A stretch of 64,000 nt of DNA from Mactra quadrangularis (taxonomy: Eukaryota; Mollusca; Bivalvia; Venerida; Mactridae). Made by a program: the position numbers and the translations under genes. The DNA lies in contig CM046300.1 of assembly GCA_025267735.1 (NCBI GenBank), positions 33,923,322-33,987,321 on the forward strand. Reading direction: 5' to 3'. The notes below the pieces were generated by a model that was not told the origin of the DNA, did not search any database, and was given only the letters and a program-made list of their open reading frames with translations. Of the stretch, positions 13,436 through 25,769 are shown in pieces. The stretch's first letter is position 1; every line of letters begins with the position of its first letter.

Positions 13436-14080
13436 CAGCTTGTTCTCATTGAAATGATTACAGCTAGTTCACTATGACCTGACAAGAAATAAAAAAATGC
13501 ATTTTCACATTGACCAGAGACAAGGAACAGAATTATAGCTGATTCACTTTGATCTGAGAGAACAGATAAAAATATAGCTGGTTCACTTTGACCCGAGATA
13601 ACAGATAAAAATATAGCTGGTTCACTTTGACCCGAGAGAAGAGATAAAAATATAGCTGGTTCACTTTGACCCGAGATAACAGATATAAATATAGCTGGTT
13701 CACTTTGACCTGAGAGAAGAGAAATAAATATAGCTGGTTCACTTTGACCTGAGAGTAGAGATATAAATATAGCTGGTTCACTTTGACCCGAGAGAAGAGA
13801 TATAAATATAGCTGGTTCACTTTGACCCGAGAGAAGAGATATAAATATAGCTGGTTCACTTTGACCCGAGAGTAGAGATATAAATATAGCTGGTTCACTT
13901 TGACCCGAGAGAAGAGATATAAATATAGCTGGTTCACTTTGACCAGAAAAAAGGAATAGATTTCATATATAAAGCTGGTTCACAATAACTTTAGATGATG
14001 AGCATTATCATAGTTTGTTCACATTGTACTAAGACATGAAACAAATAGAGCTTGTTCTCATTAACCTGAGTAAAGGAAGA
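13436..14080. repeat. 39-bp minisatellite, about 11 clean copies plus decayed edges
   Basis: Unit tatagctggttcactttgac and ccgagagaagagataaaaa. Clean from 13535 to 13950 and degenerate outward on both sides. The period is 13 codons, which leaves a 134-codon minus-strand frame (13533-13937, unit VNQLYLYLFSRVK). No start context, splice site or family supports it. Confidence 0.9.
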
Positions 14081-14706
14081 CAATTTCAGCATGATTTATG
14101 TTTATTTTATGATGTGATTCTGCTGTAGGTATTAAAGTGTACAATGAATTAATTTTTATCTCAGATCAATTTGATTAAGGTGGTTTACCCACCTGCAGGA
14201 CCTACATATTTTCCTGGAGTATGGTCAATGTTTAATACGGCCATACTATCACCTAGAAGGACAGTTGTCAGCTACTGGAAAGGACATGTGCTAAAGAACT
14301 TGATTAAAAGCAAAGTTCCAGATATCTAGGCCTGCCCATGGAACATAAGTAGGAGAACTGACCATCACAATATGATTGAAATAATGTTGATACGATGTGT
14401 ACAGCCTAATATACATAACATTATCTAGTTTTACAATTTTTCTATTGTTTGAACTTAAATTATTAACTTGTTATCAATAATAAAATACAAGTCTTGTTTC
14501 TACAGTGAAATCAACCAATACATAAATTTACAACAAGTAAACAAATAACAATAAACCAAAACACAGGTGTCAGTCAGCTCAGACCTGCAAACATTTGGTC
14601 AGAAGACCACACAATCAAGACTTGGCAGTACTACACATCAACCCAGTAAGATTTAAGAACACAGATGTACAACAGATCTAATAGACAAACAAAAAAAACA
14701 AAATAT

Positions 14707-14930
14707 AATGTGGAAACCACATAAACGCAAGATTTTTCCCCTCAGATGGAGAAAATTTAGATCAAGTTTATGTTTCATAAAGATCTGACAATAAATGACT
14801 GAAATATATGGTAAATAAAAAACTTAAATTCAATTGTTAAGCCCGGTTGCCCAACCTCCCCAGCCCACCTGGTTTCACAAACTATAATCCGATTTTTTTC
14901 GTTAAAAAATCCGGCTAAAAATTATGCTTC
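14707..14930 (+). repeat. Dispersed repeat family F
   Basis: aatgtggaaaccacataaac, gtttcataaagatctgacaa, ending in ctataatccgatttttttcg and a ttaaaaaatccggct inverted tip. Confidence 0.65.
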
Positions 14931-15369
14931 TCCTGAAATTGTACAATAAGTGCATTCAGTTAAGTAAGGATCAAAGCATGTGATAATTCTATAATATCAT
15001 TATTTGTTAAAATACCCCTATTTTATGTAGAGATTCTTAAAATATTTGATGAAAAAACAGAGAACATGCTCATGCTCATCATTAATATTCATGAGGAAAA
15101 ATTACATCCATTGAGAATACTCCCTAAATTAGATACCAATTTCAAATATTCTAAAGATTTACCATTTAAGGTTTATTTCATCAATCAGCATACCCTTCAT
15201 GATGATCTATAGTCAATGTTAACATTCAAAGATAATTTTGGAATTAAAATATGCATATCTGGTAAGGTGTCACTAAATAGCGTAATACAGAGTAAAGAAG
15301 CGTAATGTACAAAAAAAATTGAGTAATATTGTTACATTTTGATTTATTTTCCCATGTTAGTAACAAGAA

Positions 15370-15668
15370 ATGTAATGTGGAAACCACATTAAAGCCTGAT
15401 TTAAAAACCTTAATGCAAAAATTACAAATGGAAATAATCCATAATAAAGGCAGGTAGAGTTGTGGTTACTGTCTAATTCTGTTGATGGCATGGTATGTTA
15501 TCACTGTATAAAGTTTCATAAAGATCGCACAATAAATGGCAGAAATAGATGGTAAAGAAAAACTTTAACGCAATTGTAAACAACACCAGAAGCCCGCCTG
15601 ACCGCCTACCTGCCTGGGTTTTGCCAAACTATAAGCTGATTTTTTTCGTTGAAAAGTCAGGCTAAAAA
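15370..15668 (+). repeat. Dispersed repeat family F
   Basis: aatgtggaaaccacattaaa, gagttgtggttactgtctaa, gtttcataaagatcgcacaa, ending ctataagctgatttttttcg, ttgaaaagtcaggctaaaaa. The fullest copy. Confidence 0.7.
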
Positions 15669-17999
15669 ATTACTGGCTGTAGGCATGAAAAACTCCCCCC
15701 TCCCCAATTTCTTTTAATCATTAAATGATAAATCTTTCAATTGCATAGAGAAATTTATTAATGGAATACCAATGAAGAAAGTTATGTCACTTTGACCAGG
15801 AAAAAAACAGTAAGCATTTTTTAGGGGGGGGGGAGGCTCTCTCATGTCAAAAACAATACAAATAAGACAATAAATTACAAAGATGTCAATTGTCTATATA
15901 GATAGAACTTTTCTTATAGGTACATCAAATCATCACCTCCCAATAGAAACAAATACCAATAAAAGTAATGAGACATCACTGTATGTAAAAGATAATGCAT
16001 AAAAATGGAATGATTCATTCTTAAACAATTTATAGAAAAAGTAACAACAGATATTAGCTACAGATTTCATGAGATAAATTTCAGTAGCGGCAAAAAAGAC
16101 CAAAAAAGACGCCAAAAAGGAAAAGTGAATGACAGATCCAAAGTCTGAGTCATATTCATACTGAATGTCATCGAGAAAAAAACTGAAAATGTCATATAAG
16201 AAGAAATAGTTTGATACGATATTTATGATTTAATACCTGACAATTATGTGTAATATCAATAATATTATAAATGTCTATAAGACAATTCACAGCATTGATA
16301 TACATCTTAAATTCACATCTGCATTGTTTTGTTCAATAAAATATGAAATGTTCAAGAAAAATGGTAATTTTGAGAAAAAAGAACAACCAGCTCTGTGACT
16401 TTCGCTTGGTCAGTTATACATTAGCTTTTACTGCAGTATCAAACAATGCAAGTCCTTCGAATAAATTAATTTACATTAATAATGATTTAAAAATAATAAC
16501 AAGAAGTCTTAAGAGCAAGTTTTTCAATGTATGCAAAAATGTTGGTGTCATTCAAAAAAGCAAAGCAAAGGGTCTGTTAATGGCCTCAAGATAAATAAAG
16601 CATATAAGAATCAAACACTGAACTTCTGACTTAAAGATGTTTTTCTTGCTCATTAAGCAATATAATCCCATTTTTAATTTTTCATCAATACAATAATTAC
16701 TACTTCAAGGATGAAATGTCTCTCAAAGAAATTAAAAGTTTAAAAGGAAATTAAATAAGTTTTTTTAATCTTTTTTTAATCTGAAGCATCACATGAAATA
16801 ACTTAGCATAAAAATGAGGAAAATATCCATTAGAAAATAAGCATAGTATCTAATTAAGGATGTTTAGTTCAACTTAAATAAACCATAATAACCAATTTAG
16901 AAAGGTCTGATTTTGTCTGATGATAACCCCCCCCCTTGCCCTCTCTATCGCAACAAGATGCTGTCTATGTATGTGTAACTGTCATCAAAGTGTGGGAACA
17001 AATTAACAAATCCTTACATTTTCTCATATCAGAGGCCAAGTAGAATTGGGAGTAACTTACTGAAGTATCTCAAGCATGAAAATGCCATAAATGTATAATG
17101 TACACCATAAGGTTTAAATCAGCGCTGATCGGGAATTCGGGATTTAATAGTATAAAAGCATGCTCAGTATATCGGTACATTAATAACCATATATGGCACT
17201 TTGAAGACGATGTATAGATTGGGTGAGATTGGGTGATAAAACATAAAACCCTGCCATAGATCTATGAAAATTGATCATAAAATATAGGAGAAAAAACCAA
17301 TTTGTTGTGAAAGGTATTTTAAGAATAAAAATCAACACAGCATTTCTTTGTAGTGGTCTCAATAAATAGAAAACATTAACAAACAACTTCTCAGGTAAAA
17401 CTTACACACCTTCATGAACATGAGGTATCAAGTTTGTGGAATTTAGGAAATAATTTCTAACTTCAAACAAAAACCAAATTGAGCAATGGAAATTTCCCAC
17501 TCTTGGCTGTAATCAGTATCCGAACAATGCCACATTGTTTCATTTCGATGTATCATCTTTCAAACTGCAAAAATATGTAAAAATCTTATAATGATACTGC
17601 AATACAAAGACAAACAATACTAGTCCTGTAAAAATGAACTTCTTTGTAACAAGTTTTAAAAAGAAACCTAGCACCCTTCCAGCTGTTAACGTGATGTCCT
17701 TTAAAGTCTTAATGAGGATTTAAAAAGGGGGATTACAATACAGGATGGAATAGTTGCACAGTACTGTGTTGATATAGTGCCTATTGGTTGCAGATAGGGA
17801 GTTTCTTCACATTGTTATGGAGACAACCCCCTTAAGGACACAAGGACATCTAATACCACCCATGGTTATAGAGAATCCCTAGTACTAACACAGCCCTTAA
17901 ACAGCCCTTAATGAGAACATCAACAACTGGGCTCTCAGCTGCTTGAGATATTTCTTTTGGTTAGAATTTTCCTGACTAGCTTCCAGCCACTGGTTGAAA
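15669..17999. other. Unassigned AT-rich stretch
   Basis: A poly-G run (about 15821) and a poly-C run (about 16927) are present. A roughly 40-bp segment at 16528-16570 (atgcaaaaatgttggtgtca) recurs at 19660-19700. No gene seen. Confidence 0.55.
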
Positions 18000-18740
18000 A
18001 AGGGTTACATGATGATGGTGGTGATGACCATGTTGATGATGAAAATGATGGTTATGACATTATCACTAATGAGTTGATGATAATAAAGCAGTTGGTTTTA
18101 AATGATAATTATGCTGATACTTTAATTGATCACATAGATGATAATGATGATTATGATGGCAATAATGATAGTGCTGTTAAATGATAGTGATGACTTTATC
18201 ACAGATGTGTTGATGAGATCAAAGTAGTTGGTTTTAAAAAATGATGTTGACACCATAACAGATCACATAGATGAAGATGATAATAATGACAATAAATGAC
18301 AATGGAGATAGGGATGTTTGATAATGGTGATGACAGCATCACTTATGAGTTGATGAGAATGAGGTAGTTGTTTATAAAACGATGTTGAAGCCTCAACAAA
18401 TCACATCAAAGACTGTGACAATGATGATGATGATGACAATGATGTTGCTGAAGATGATAACAACACTGATGTTGATGATGCTGATAATAATGATGATGTC
18501 AAAGATAATGATAACATGAAAAGGGCAACATTCATAATAACTATTATTATGATGACAATGATAATGATTATAATACTGATGAGATTATAATACTGATGAA
18601 AATGAAGATGGTGATGGTGCTTATGATAATATCATCACAGATAAACATTTAATCAATGACAATGATGGTTTTTATAATGATGATAATGAGAGATTAATGA
18701 CAATTAAGTGGTTGCTTTATAATGGTGAACAATACTAACA
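18000..18740 (+). repeat. Degenerate GAT/AAT-rich region
   Basis: Long cryptically simple stretch of gatgat, aatgat and gacaat, with weaker 120-180 bp periodicity (cacatagatgataatgatga and similar recur). A 75-codon acidic frame at 17957-18184 is a by-product. Confidence 0.8.
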
Positions 18741-18786
18741 ATGATAGTGTCAGATTAAACCATCACAACACAGAGCACATCATACA

Positions 18787-18876
18787 GTATATCAAAGGAA
18801 TAAGAAATTGTATTTCCTGAAAGGAGACAAGTTTATGTTTTGGGAAATAAAATTTCTTATTCCTTTGAGTATATAC
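18787..18876. repeat. Foldback of 90 bp with about 32-bp arms
   Basis: gtatatcaaaggaataagaa and onward pairs with ttcttattcctttgagtatatac. The loop contains gaaaggagacaagtttatg. One open frame starts inside it but is not supported as a gene. Confidence 0.7.
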
Positions 18877-20204
18877 ATGGACATGTCACCCAGACTTACA
18901 ATTCACCGTTATACACTATACATCAATTCACACCAAGCAGCCATAATCAAAATGTCAGTACCATACACTTTCTCCTAGGTATAAAATTATACAGAAAATC
19001 TCACCAGAAAGTGACACAAAAGACAAATTATATCCATTCACTGTTGCATTACATAGTTTAAAAGTTTTTTCTGAGAACACAATGCCTGTCACATGACACC
19101 AACATGATAACTTCTAGATAAAATCATGCTATAAGAATTTCGACAATGCCGAGAGAGCTATATCTTACCTTACATGATAGTGAATGCTTAGTTTGTCGCA
19201 GTTGGCAGAATGTCTGTTTGATATTTAACATGTTTTAGAATTTATATATTTGTTATTACTTAGTGTTCTGCCAGAGGGGAATGTTGGCATCACAGCTGAC
19301 AGGATAAAACTGTCAGGCCTCAAACAGGGGAAAATAGTTTGAAAAGGTTCCAACAGGATTGATAAGTTTACTCGTTATTTTAAAGTATCATATTTTAGGA
19401 TACATAGTGAGACCATAACTAAAACCTGTTAATTGGTCCTGATTTGACTTTTTTGAGATTTCAATATCACAAATTGGTCAAACAGACTTTCATATTTCAA
19501 GATTCCAAAGACACTGATGCTCATATGTACAGATCCTGTGCTGTCAGCCATCTAAAGACCATACAGAGTCAATAACACTAATTTAGTTTCAGTGCTTTGA
19601 TACAGTTATATACAGTTGTTTGTGGTGTTTCAAATCAGCCTACAACCTTATATCCTGGCGTATGCAAAAAATGTTGGTGTCATTCCAAAGAACAAAGCCT
19701 TAAAATAATTCTTAGCTAAGCGTGCATGTATAAATATATGAAAAAATATTAATAATGGAGAATACACTTTCTAATAAAACTTGGTTAAAAACAACCATTT
19801 TTTAAATAAAATAACTGATATGTTTATATATTGTTTTTGATGCAGGACCATGCCAACTGTCATGTATCACAGTGCATGATACAATGTTTAAACTATTTTA
19901 TTCATTTACAAACTTGTTTAATCATCACCATCATTAAGAAATAGAAGAGCATACCATCCTAATAGCTTGCTTTGGTCCAGTTGAGAAATTCATCCTTGCA
20001 GCTAAGCCTACTAAACAAAACATTCCAGCAATCCTAATACATTATAAGAACTTTATATCACCATAATTAAATGAATCAATGTGAGCGATTGATGCACAAC
20101 TTTTAAAAACAATAATAACAACAACAGTAAGTGTAAAGAGAATTATAACAAGGTCTGATTAATTATTTATACTATTTATAAATTTTGTATACTGTTTATC
20201 ACAT
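18877..20204. other. Unassigned stretch
   Basis: Apart from the short repeat shared with 16528, nothing could be assigned. Confidence 0.55.
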
Positions 20205-21932
20205 ACAATAAAACCTTGGTTTACAGTAACCTCCAAATGACAGCCACCTTAAAACAACAACCATCTCTAAAACAACAGCCATCTCTCAACAACAGCCACT
20301 TTCAAACAACAGCCCCCTCTCAACAACAGCTTCCTTTACACAATTATAAATCTCTCAACAACAGTCACCTTTAAACAATTATACATATCTCAACAACAGT
20401 CACCTTTAAACAACAGCCATCATTCAACAACAACTACCATTTAACAACAGTCACCTTTAAACAACAGCCATCACTCAACAACAACTACCATTTAACAACA
20501 GTCACCTTTAAACAACAGCCATCACTCAACAACAACTACCATTTAACAACAGTCACCTTTAAACAACAGCCCCCCTCACAACAACAACTACCATTTAACA
20601 ACAGTCTCCTTTAAACAACAGCCACCACTCAACAACAGTCACCTTTAAACAACAGCTATCACTCAACAACAACTACCATTTAACAACAGTCATCTTTAAA
20701 CAACAGCCATCATTCAACAACAACTACCATTTAACAACAGTCACCTTTAAACAACAGCCACCATTCAACAACAACTACCATTTAACAACAGTCACCTTTA
20801 AACAACACCCATCATTCAACAACAACTACCATTTAACAACAGTCACCTTTAAACAACAGTCATCACTCAACAACAGTCACCTTTAAACAACAGCCATCAT
20901 TCAACAACAGCCATCATTCAACAACAGTCACCTTTAAACAACAGCCATCATTCAACAACAACTACCATTCAACAACAGTCACCTTTAAACAACAGTCATC
21001 ATTCAACAACAGTCACCTTTAAACAACAGCCATCATTCAACAACAACTACCATTTAACAACACTCACCTTTAAACAACAGTCATCATTCAACAACAGTCA
21101 CCTTTAAACAACAACCATCATTCAACAACAGCCATCATTCAACAAGTCACCTTTAAACAACAGCCATCATTCAACAACAACTACCATTTAACAACAGTCA
21201 CCTTTAAACAACAGCCATCATTCAACAACAGCCATCATTCAACAACAGTCACCTTTAAACAACAGCCATCATTCAACAACAGCCATCACTCAACAACAGT
21301 CACCTTTAAACAACAGTCATCATTCAACAACAGTCACCTTTAAACAACAGCCATCATTCAACAACAACTACCATTTAACAACAGTCACCTTTAAACAACA
21401 GCCATCATTCAACAACAGCCATCATTCAACAACAGTCACCTTTAAACAACAGCCATCATTCAACAACAACTACCATTCAACAACAGTCACCTTTAAACAA
21501 CAGCCATCATTCAACAACAACTACCATTCAACAACAGTCACCTTTAAACAACAGTCATCTTTCAACAACAGTCACCTTTAAACAACAGCCATCATTCAAC
21601 AACAACTACCATTTAACAACAGTCACCTTTAAACAACAGTCATCATTCAACAACAGTCACCTTTAAACAACAACCATCATTCAACAACAGCCATCATTCA
21701 ACAAGTCACCTTTAAACAACAGCCATCATTCAACAACAACTACCATTCAACAACAGTCACCTTTAAACAACAGCCATCACTCAACAACAACTACCATTTA
21801 ACAACAGTCACCTTTAAACAACAGCCATCACTCAACAACAACTACCATTTAACAACAGTCACCTTTAAACATTAAAAAATGTCCTGCTTTTGATCATGTG
21901 AGGTTTCATACAGTGAGGTTTTACTGTGCAAT
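20205..21932. mobile_element. Possible MITE whose interior expanded into the 17-bp satellite
   Basis: Left flank acaataaaaccttggtttac, right flank complement acagtaaaacctcactgtat; both continue into aacctcca / aacctcac. These look like inverted termini about 1.7 kb apart with the array filling everything between. No target duplication could be defined. Confidence 0.45.
20222..21872 (+). repeat. 17-bp satellite with 51-bp higher-order repeat, 1.65 kb
   Basis: Three related 17-mers alternate: caacagtcacctttaaa, caacagccatcattcaa and caacaactaccatttaa. They mostly form a 51-bp triplet but also 34-bp blocks where one member is skipped or doubled. The edges are decayed on the left (20222-20580). 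The flanks (20205-20235 and 21893-21932) look like inverted ends of a MITE. Confidence 0.92.
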
Positions 21933-22399
21933 TAGAATAAGGAGTTAAACCAATAAAGAAAGATGTAAAAGATAACAATAAACTATAGTGATATATTGTT
22001 AAGATAAACTTATAGTGCAGGTACAAAATGATACAGTGCATTGTAAGATGCCTTCTCTCTGTGTAATACTTTTGTTTTGCCTTTAATTGGATTATCTACT
22101 ATTGATTAACAATTTTGTATAGGATTTGTATAGCTGTTAACTTACCTAACCAACTTTTTGGATGAAATGAAAATGGTTGCTTATTTTTATTGAAAGGTAT
22201 TACCTTAAATGGTCCATAGTTAAAACAACTATTATTGTATTCAAATTCATGTGGTGCAGACTGTAGGAAGCTTACTTAATTTTGAATCCAGTAACCCAGG
22301 TTCTAATCTTGACTGAGTCAGTTCATATCTTTCCAGGAAACTAAAAAAAATATCTTAAGTTTCATGCTGATGCATTTTCATTAACTTTACAGTTATTAC

Positions 22400-22645
22400 C
22401 CTGGTCATTGTGCTACTGGAATGTTCCTGTCAATCATCCATGGGAGTCTTATATTCCACTCATGTGCAGGCAACATATTTACACTACAGACCTTTTACCA
22501 CCCTCACAGGTGCCCATAATATTGTACACCTGAGTGGAGTGAAGCAATTGTAGGTATTTTTTTACTCAAGGGTATTAGCAATGCCCCATCATAGGGATTG
22601 GACCCAAGACTTCTCAATCCCAAAACATGCCTCCTACCACTGGAG
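22400..22645 (-). mobile_element. Third SINE-like family (C)
   Basis: Complement of a tRNA-like head (agggattggacccaagactt, ccaccactggagaactg-like end) followed by agtggagtgaagcaattgta. A second copy is at 25600-25765. SINE A at 22664 sits beside it. Family-level inference from two copies. Confidence 0.5.
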
Positions 22646-22663
22646 AACTGCTTAAGTAGTTCT

Positions 22664-22951
22664 ATTTATATTTATTGGAGTTAACGCCGTATCAACACAA
22701 TTTAGGTCATTTCACGGTGTCCAGCGCACCTAACCTAGCTTTCCTGGACCATTGTCTATAACCAGTACTCACCTACCCTTCCACAAGGCCGGAAACTTCT
22801 CCATATTATCTAATCAATGGAGGAAAATCGACATTTTTGTCAAATTTTCATGGAAGGGTATAACCTCCCCGGGTGGGATTCGAACCCGCACCCCCTCGGG
22901 CACGAGTATCCAAATCCCGGCGCGCTACCAACTGCGCTATCAACCCGGGTT
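22664..22951 (-). mobile_element. tRNA-derived SINE family A
   Basis: Reads on the minus strand from gggttgatagcgcagttggt with B-box gggttcgaatcccaccc, down to a tail near 22664. Flanked by a perfect 12-bp duplication TTAAGTAGTTCT (22652-22663, 22952-22963). The least diverged copy in the window. Confidence 0.9.
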
Positions 22952-23449
22952 TTAAGTAGTTCTGAAACAAATATAGACAAAGAAAAGCTGGATAGGTGAG
23001 CCGACCACAGTAAATATCCAAACCAAATACATAAGTAGGAGACATAGACATTAAATCATTACTGAAGACAATTGACAATCCATATACATTAAGAAGATCC
23101 TGTTAAAGTCCATCCTGACATTTCAAAATATCATAACAATAACAGGATAGAAAGACTAATGAATCCTTAAGATGTAGTGAGAGACAGAGATGAAATCTTG
23201 AGTTTTAAGATGATGCCCACTCTATTCAAGCACTATAATGTTCCAACCAGGATCTACTTTGATGACTCATTGTTGAAAGGGACCAAATAGATTTAAGTTA
23301 AATATAAGTAGAACATATACAAACACTCTGCCTCTCCAAATGCTGACCTTTTCAAAATATGGCTCATAATCTATATTAAGCATATTGAACTACCATTTAA
23401 TTTTTCCATATTGAACTACTGTTTCTTTTTTTTTCCAAGGTTCACTTTT

Positions 23450-23717
23450 TTATTGGGTTTAATGCCATATCAACACAAATTACGGTCATTTTACAATAGC
23501 CAGCTCACCTAACCTAGTTATTTATGGACCTTCATCTATAACTAAAGTACTCATTCACTTACTCCCCCACAGGGCCCATAACTTTCCATATACCCTAATA
23601 ATAAATGAAAATCAACATAATTGTCAATTTTTCACATAAGAGTACAACCAGCCCAAGTGAGGCTTGAACCAGTATCCCTGGTACTAGAATTAATTAAATT
23701 TTCGCACTTGACTCGGG
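23450..23717 (-). mobile_element. tRNA-derived SINE family A, degraded
   Basis: The body is recognisable (aatgccatatcaacacaaat, cagctcacctaacctagtta). The head is strongly mutated: gaggcttgaaccagtatcc replaces the B-box complement. It lies about 500 bp from the intact copy at 22664 in the same orientation. Confidence 0.75.
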
Positions 23718-24119
23718 ATTTTCAAAAAAATTCTAAAACGCACCATAAACTTAAAATTAATAATTAAGATTTATCCAGAATTTTTAAATAAGAATGTAAA
23801 ACCAAGCCTAGGCATTTTAGTAAGGAAGTTTTACTGTACCTACTTAGAAAAAGATGGTTATAGTAGTCAATTGATAAAATAAATAACTCATTTACTAAAA
23901 GGGCAATGCAGTCAACCATATCTTAAAGCTAAGACCTACAGCATACGAAACAGACATTTAAACCTATCCCTTGTCAACAGTCCTTTAGGATTTCCTAAAA
24001 ATAAAGAAGACATGTTGCCAAAGTACATGACTGTAATAGACCCTATGACTACATGATCATAACCTCATTCTGAGGTAAATCACTAAAAAAGTTCATTTAT
24101 AGTTATCAAAAAACATCAA

Positions 24120-25080
24120 TGAATAATTTGCTTCGTAAAACTGATCGCCCGTAACCAAGTCATCGTTTATTAAGTTCTGTTCTATCACAAAATACCATCA
24201 CATCAGAAGCGAAACAAAGTTAGAAGTTCAGTCAACAATGTACCGGTACGATATCAAAGTTTAACTTCTTCAATATGGAACAAAAGATTTCGTTTTTTCC
24301 CAATATATACAAAATGACTCATGATCAGTTTTTCCATTTAAATGGCATAAAAGGTAAGTTGAATTGATCGAGAAATATTTTCAGGACAAAGATTGTTGCA
24401 AAAAGAGTTCTCTATTTTGAAGGCAAAAAGAGGCCATTAAAGACGAGCTGTCATAATGTAGGTTTTATGATACGTGGTGACATTTATACTTATTCGCTGA
24501 TCATTCATTCCTGAAGAGTCATAGTGGTTACAGGTACCTAGCATACCAACATATCGTCATCATGTACCGGTTTTACCAATAGGAACAGAGAAAGGTTACG
24601 GTTTAAAGAAAAATACATTAATACACAAAAATTATTAACGTTTGCATCATTTTCACCTGGTTGACTCATCTCAAGAAGACTCGTTATGCTACGACAATCA
24701 GTAACTGTTGTTAATCGAATGTCGTACAAAACTGATGATGCCTTAAACAGTGTTTTACTGTAGACGCAAACATTTTTTGCCAACATAAAAGTCAAATTAA
24801 AATCATGTTTCTTTGTTTCGAAGTTAAAAGGATCACAGACAGAATATCTACGTTAACTACGTCACATACGACTCAAAGTTGCGAAAGTTTTACGAATGTT
24901 TAAGGGAAAGTATGATAGTACGCCTGAATGCACAAAAATCTCTGTACCTTTACCTAAGGTAATAAATCATCGATGAAACAGGATTGTTCTACGTAAAAAA
25001 TCCTGTTTACAACCTTTCTCCGTCTAGCTGCCTAAATAAGCTTTCTATACTTGGCTTGTTTTAGATGACTAGATCTTCTC
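24120..25080. promoter_or_regulatory. CpG-richer unique segment, possible promoter region
   Basis: CpG dinucleotides are clearly more frequent than in the flanks (gatcgcccgtaaccaagtc, taccggtacgatatc, ctacgttaactacgtcacat) and no repeat family is evident. In animals with mosaic methylation such islands often mark promoters. No start codon or exon could be attached to it, so this is only a composition signal. Confidence 0.25.
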
Positions 25081-25264
25081 ATTAATATGACCGGAGGCTA
25101 AATCCTGTTTTCGTAATTTTCTTAATGATTAGATTTTATTAAAGTTTTGTGGTTTAAAACAAAAGATTCCCATACAGTTAAACTAATAATGTAATAATTA
25201 CATGAGTCAATAGTTAGCTATCGCCTTTAAGAAGTTAAAACTTGCAATAGTTTTAATTTAGATA

Positions 25265-25390
25265 CAGTAAAGTTCCACCATAAGGACCATCAAAATTGAT
25301 GGGCAGGGCTTAATGGCAGAGTGGTCTTAATATAGCGACTCATTTTTGCTCCGATTAAGCATTTTGGAAGTTAAATACATGTATCGTAAA
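25265..25390. mobile_element. MITE family D, probably right-truncated
   Basis: cagtaaagttccaccataag, gaccatcaaaattgatggg and agagtggtcttaatatagc follow the 9334 copy. The right end is unclear. Confidence 0.6.
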
Positions 25391-25599
25391 ATTCGCATGA
25401 TTTTGCAATTAATTGCAAAGATTTATTGCATTTATATAGTAAATAACTTAGACCGTGTGCGTGTGGTATGGTAAAACAAATAAAAAGGTTGTCAGGAAAC
25501 TGAATGATGAAGATTAGTTTAAAGTATACTTCCATGTAAATTTTCAACCTAGTCCAATCTGTTGGTATAACTGCTGGTATCACTAAAATTACCAATAAT

Positions 25600-25765
25600 C
25601 AGGTGACCCTCATAGTAGCAATTAGTGTGACATCTTGTTGAAGTGAAGCAATGATAGGTAAAAGTCTCACACCAGAAAATTAGCAAAGCCCCAAGAGGAA
25701 TTCAAACCAGAGACATCTTAATCCCTTAGCATTGATCCATCCACTAGACTAGCTACCCATTCTAC
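25600..25765 (-). mobile_element. Third SINE-like family (C), second copy
   Basis: gaagtgaagcaatgataggt, ttagcaaagccccaagagg, attcaaaccagagacatctt and ccactagactagctacc match the order of landmarks at 22500-22645. Confidence 0.5.
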
Positions 25766-25769
25766 TTAT

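Noticed and set aside
17957..18184. Acidic Asp-rich frame resembling a calcium-binding protein
   Set aside because: Comes from degenerate gatgat repeats. There is no EF-hand spacing and stops are frequent in the continuing repeat.
20222..21872. CRISPR array
   Set aside because: Units are contiguous 17-mers with no unique spacers, in an animal genome.
22848..22955. Possible intact tRNA gene on the minus strand
   Set aside because: The A and B boxes and T-arm are good, but the anticodon and acceptor stems do not pair properly. The unit has a SINE body, tail and 12-bp target duplications.
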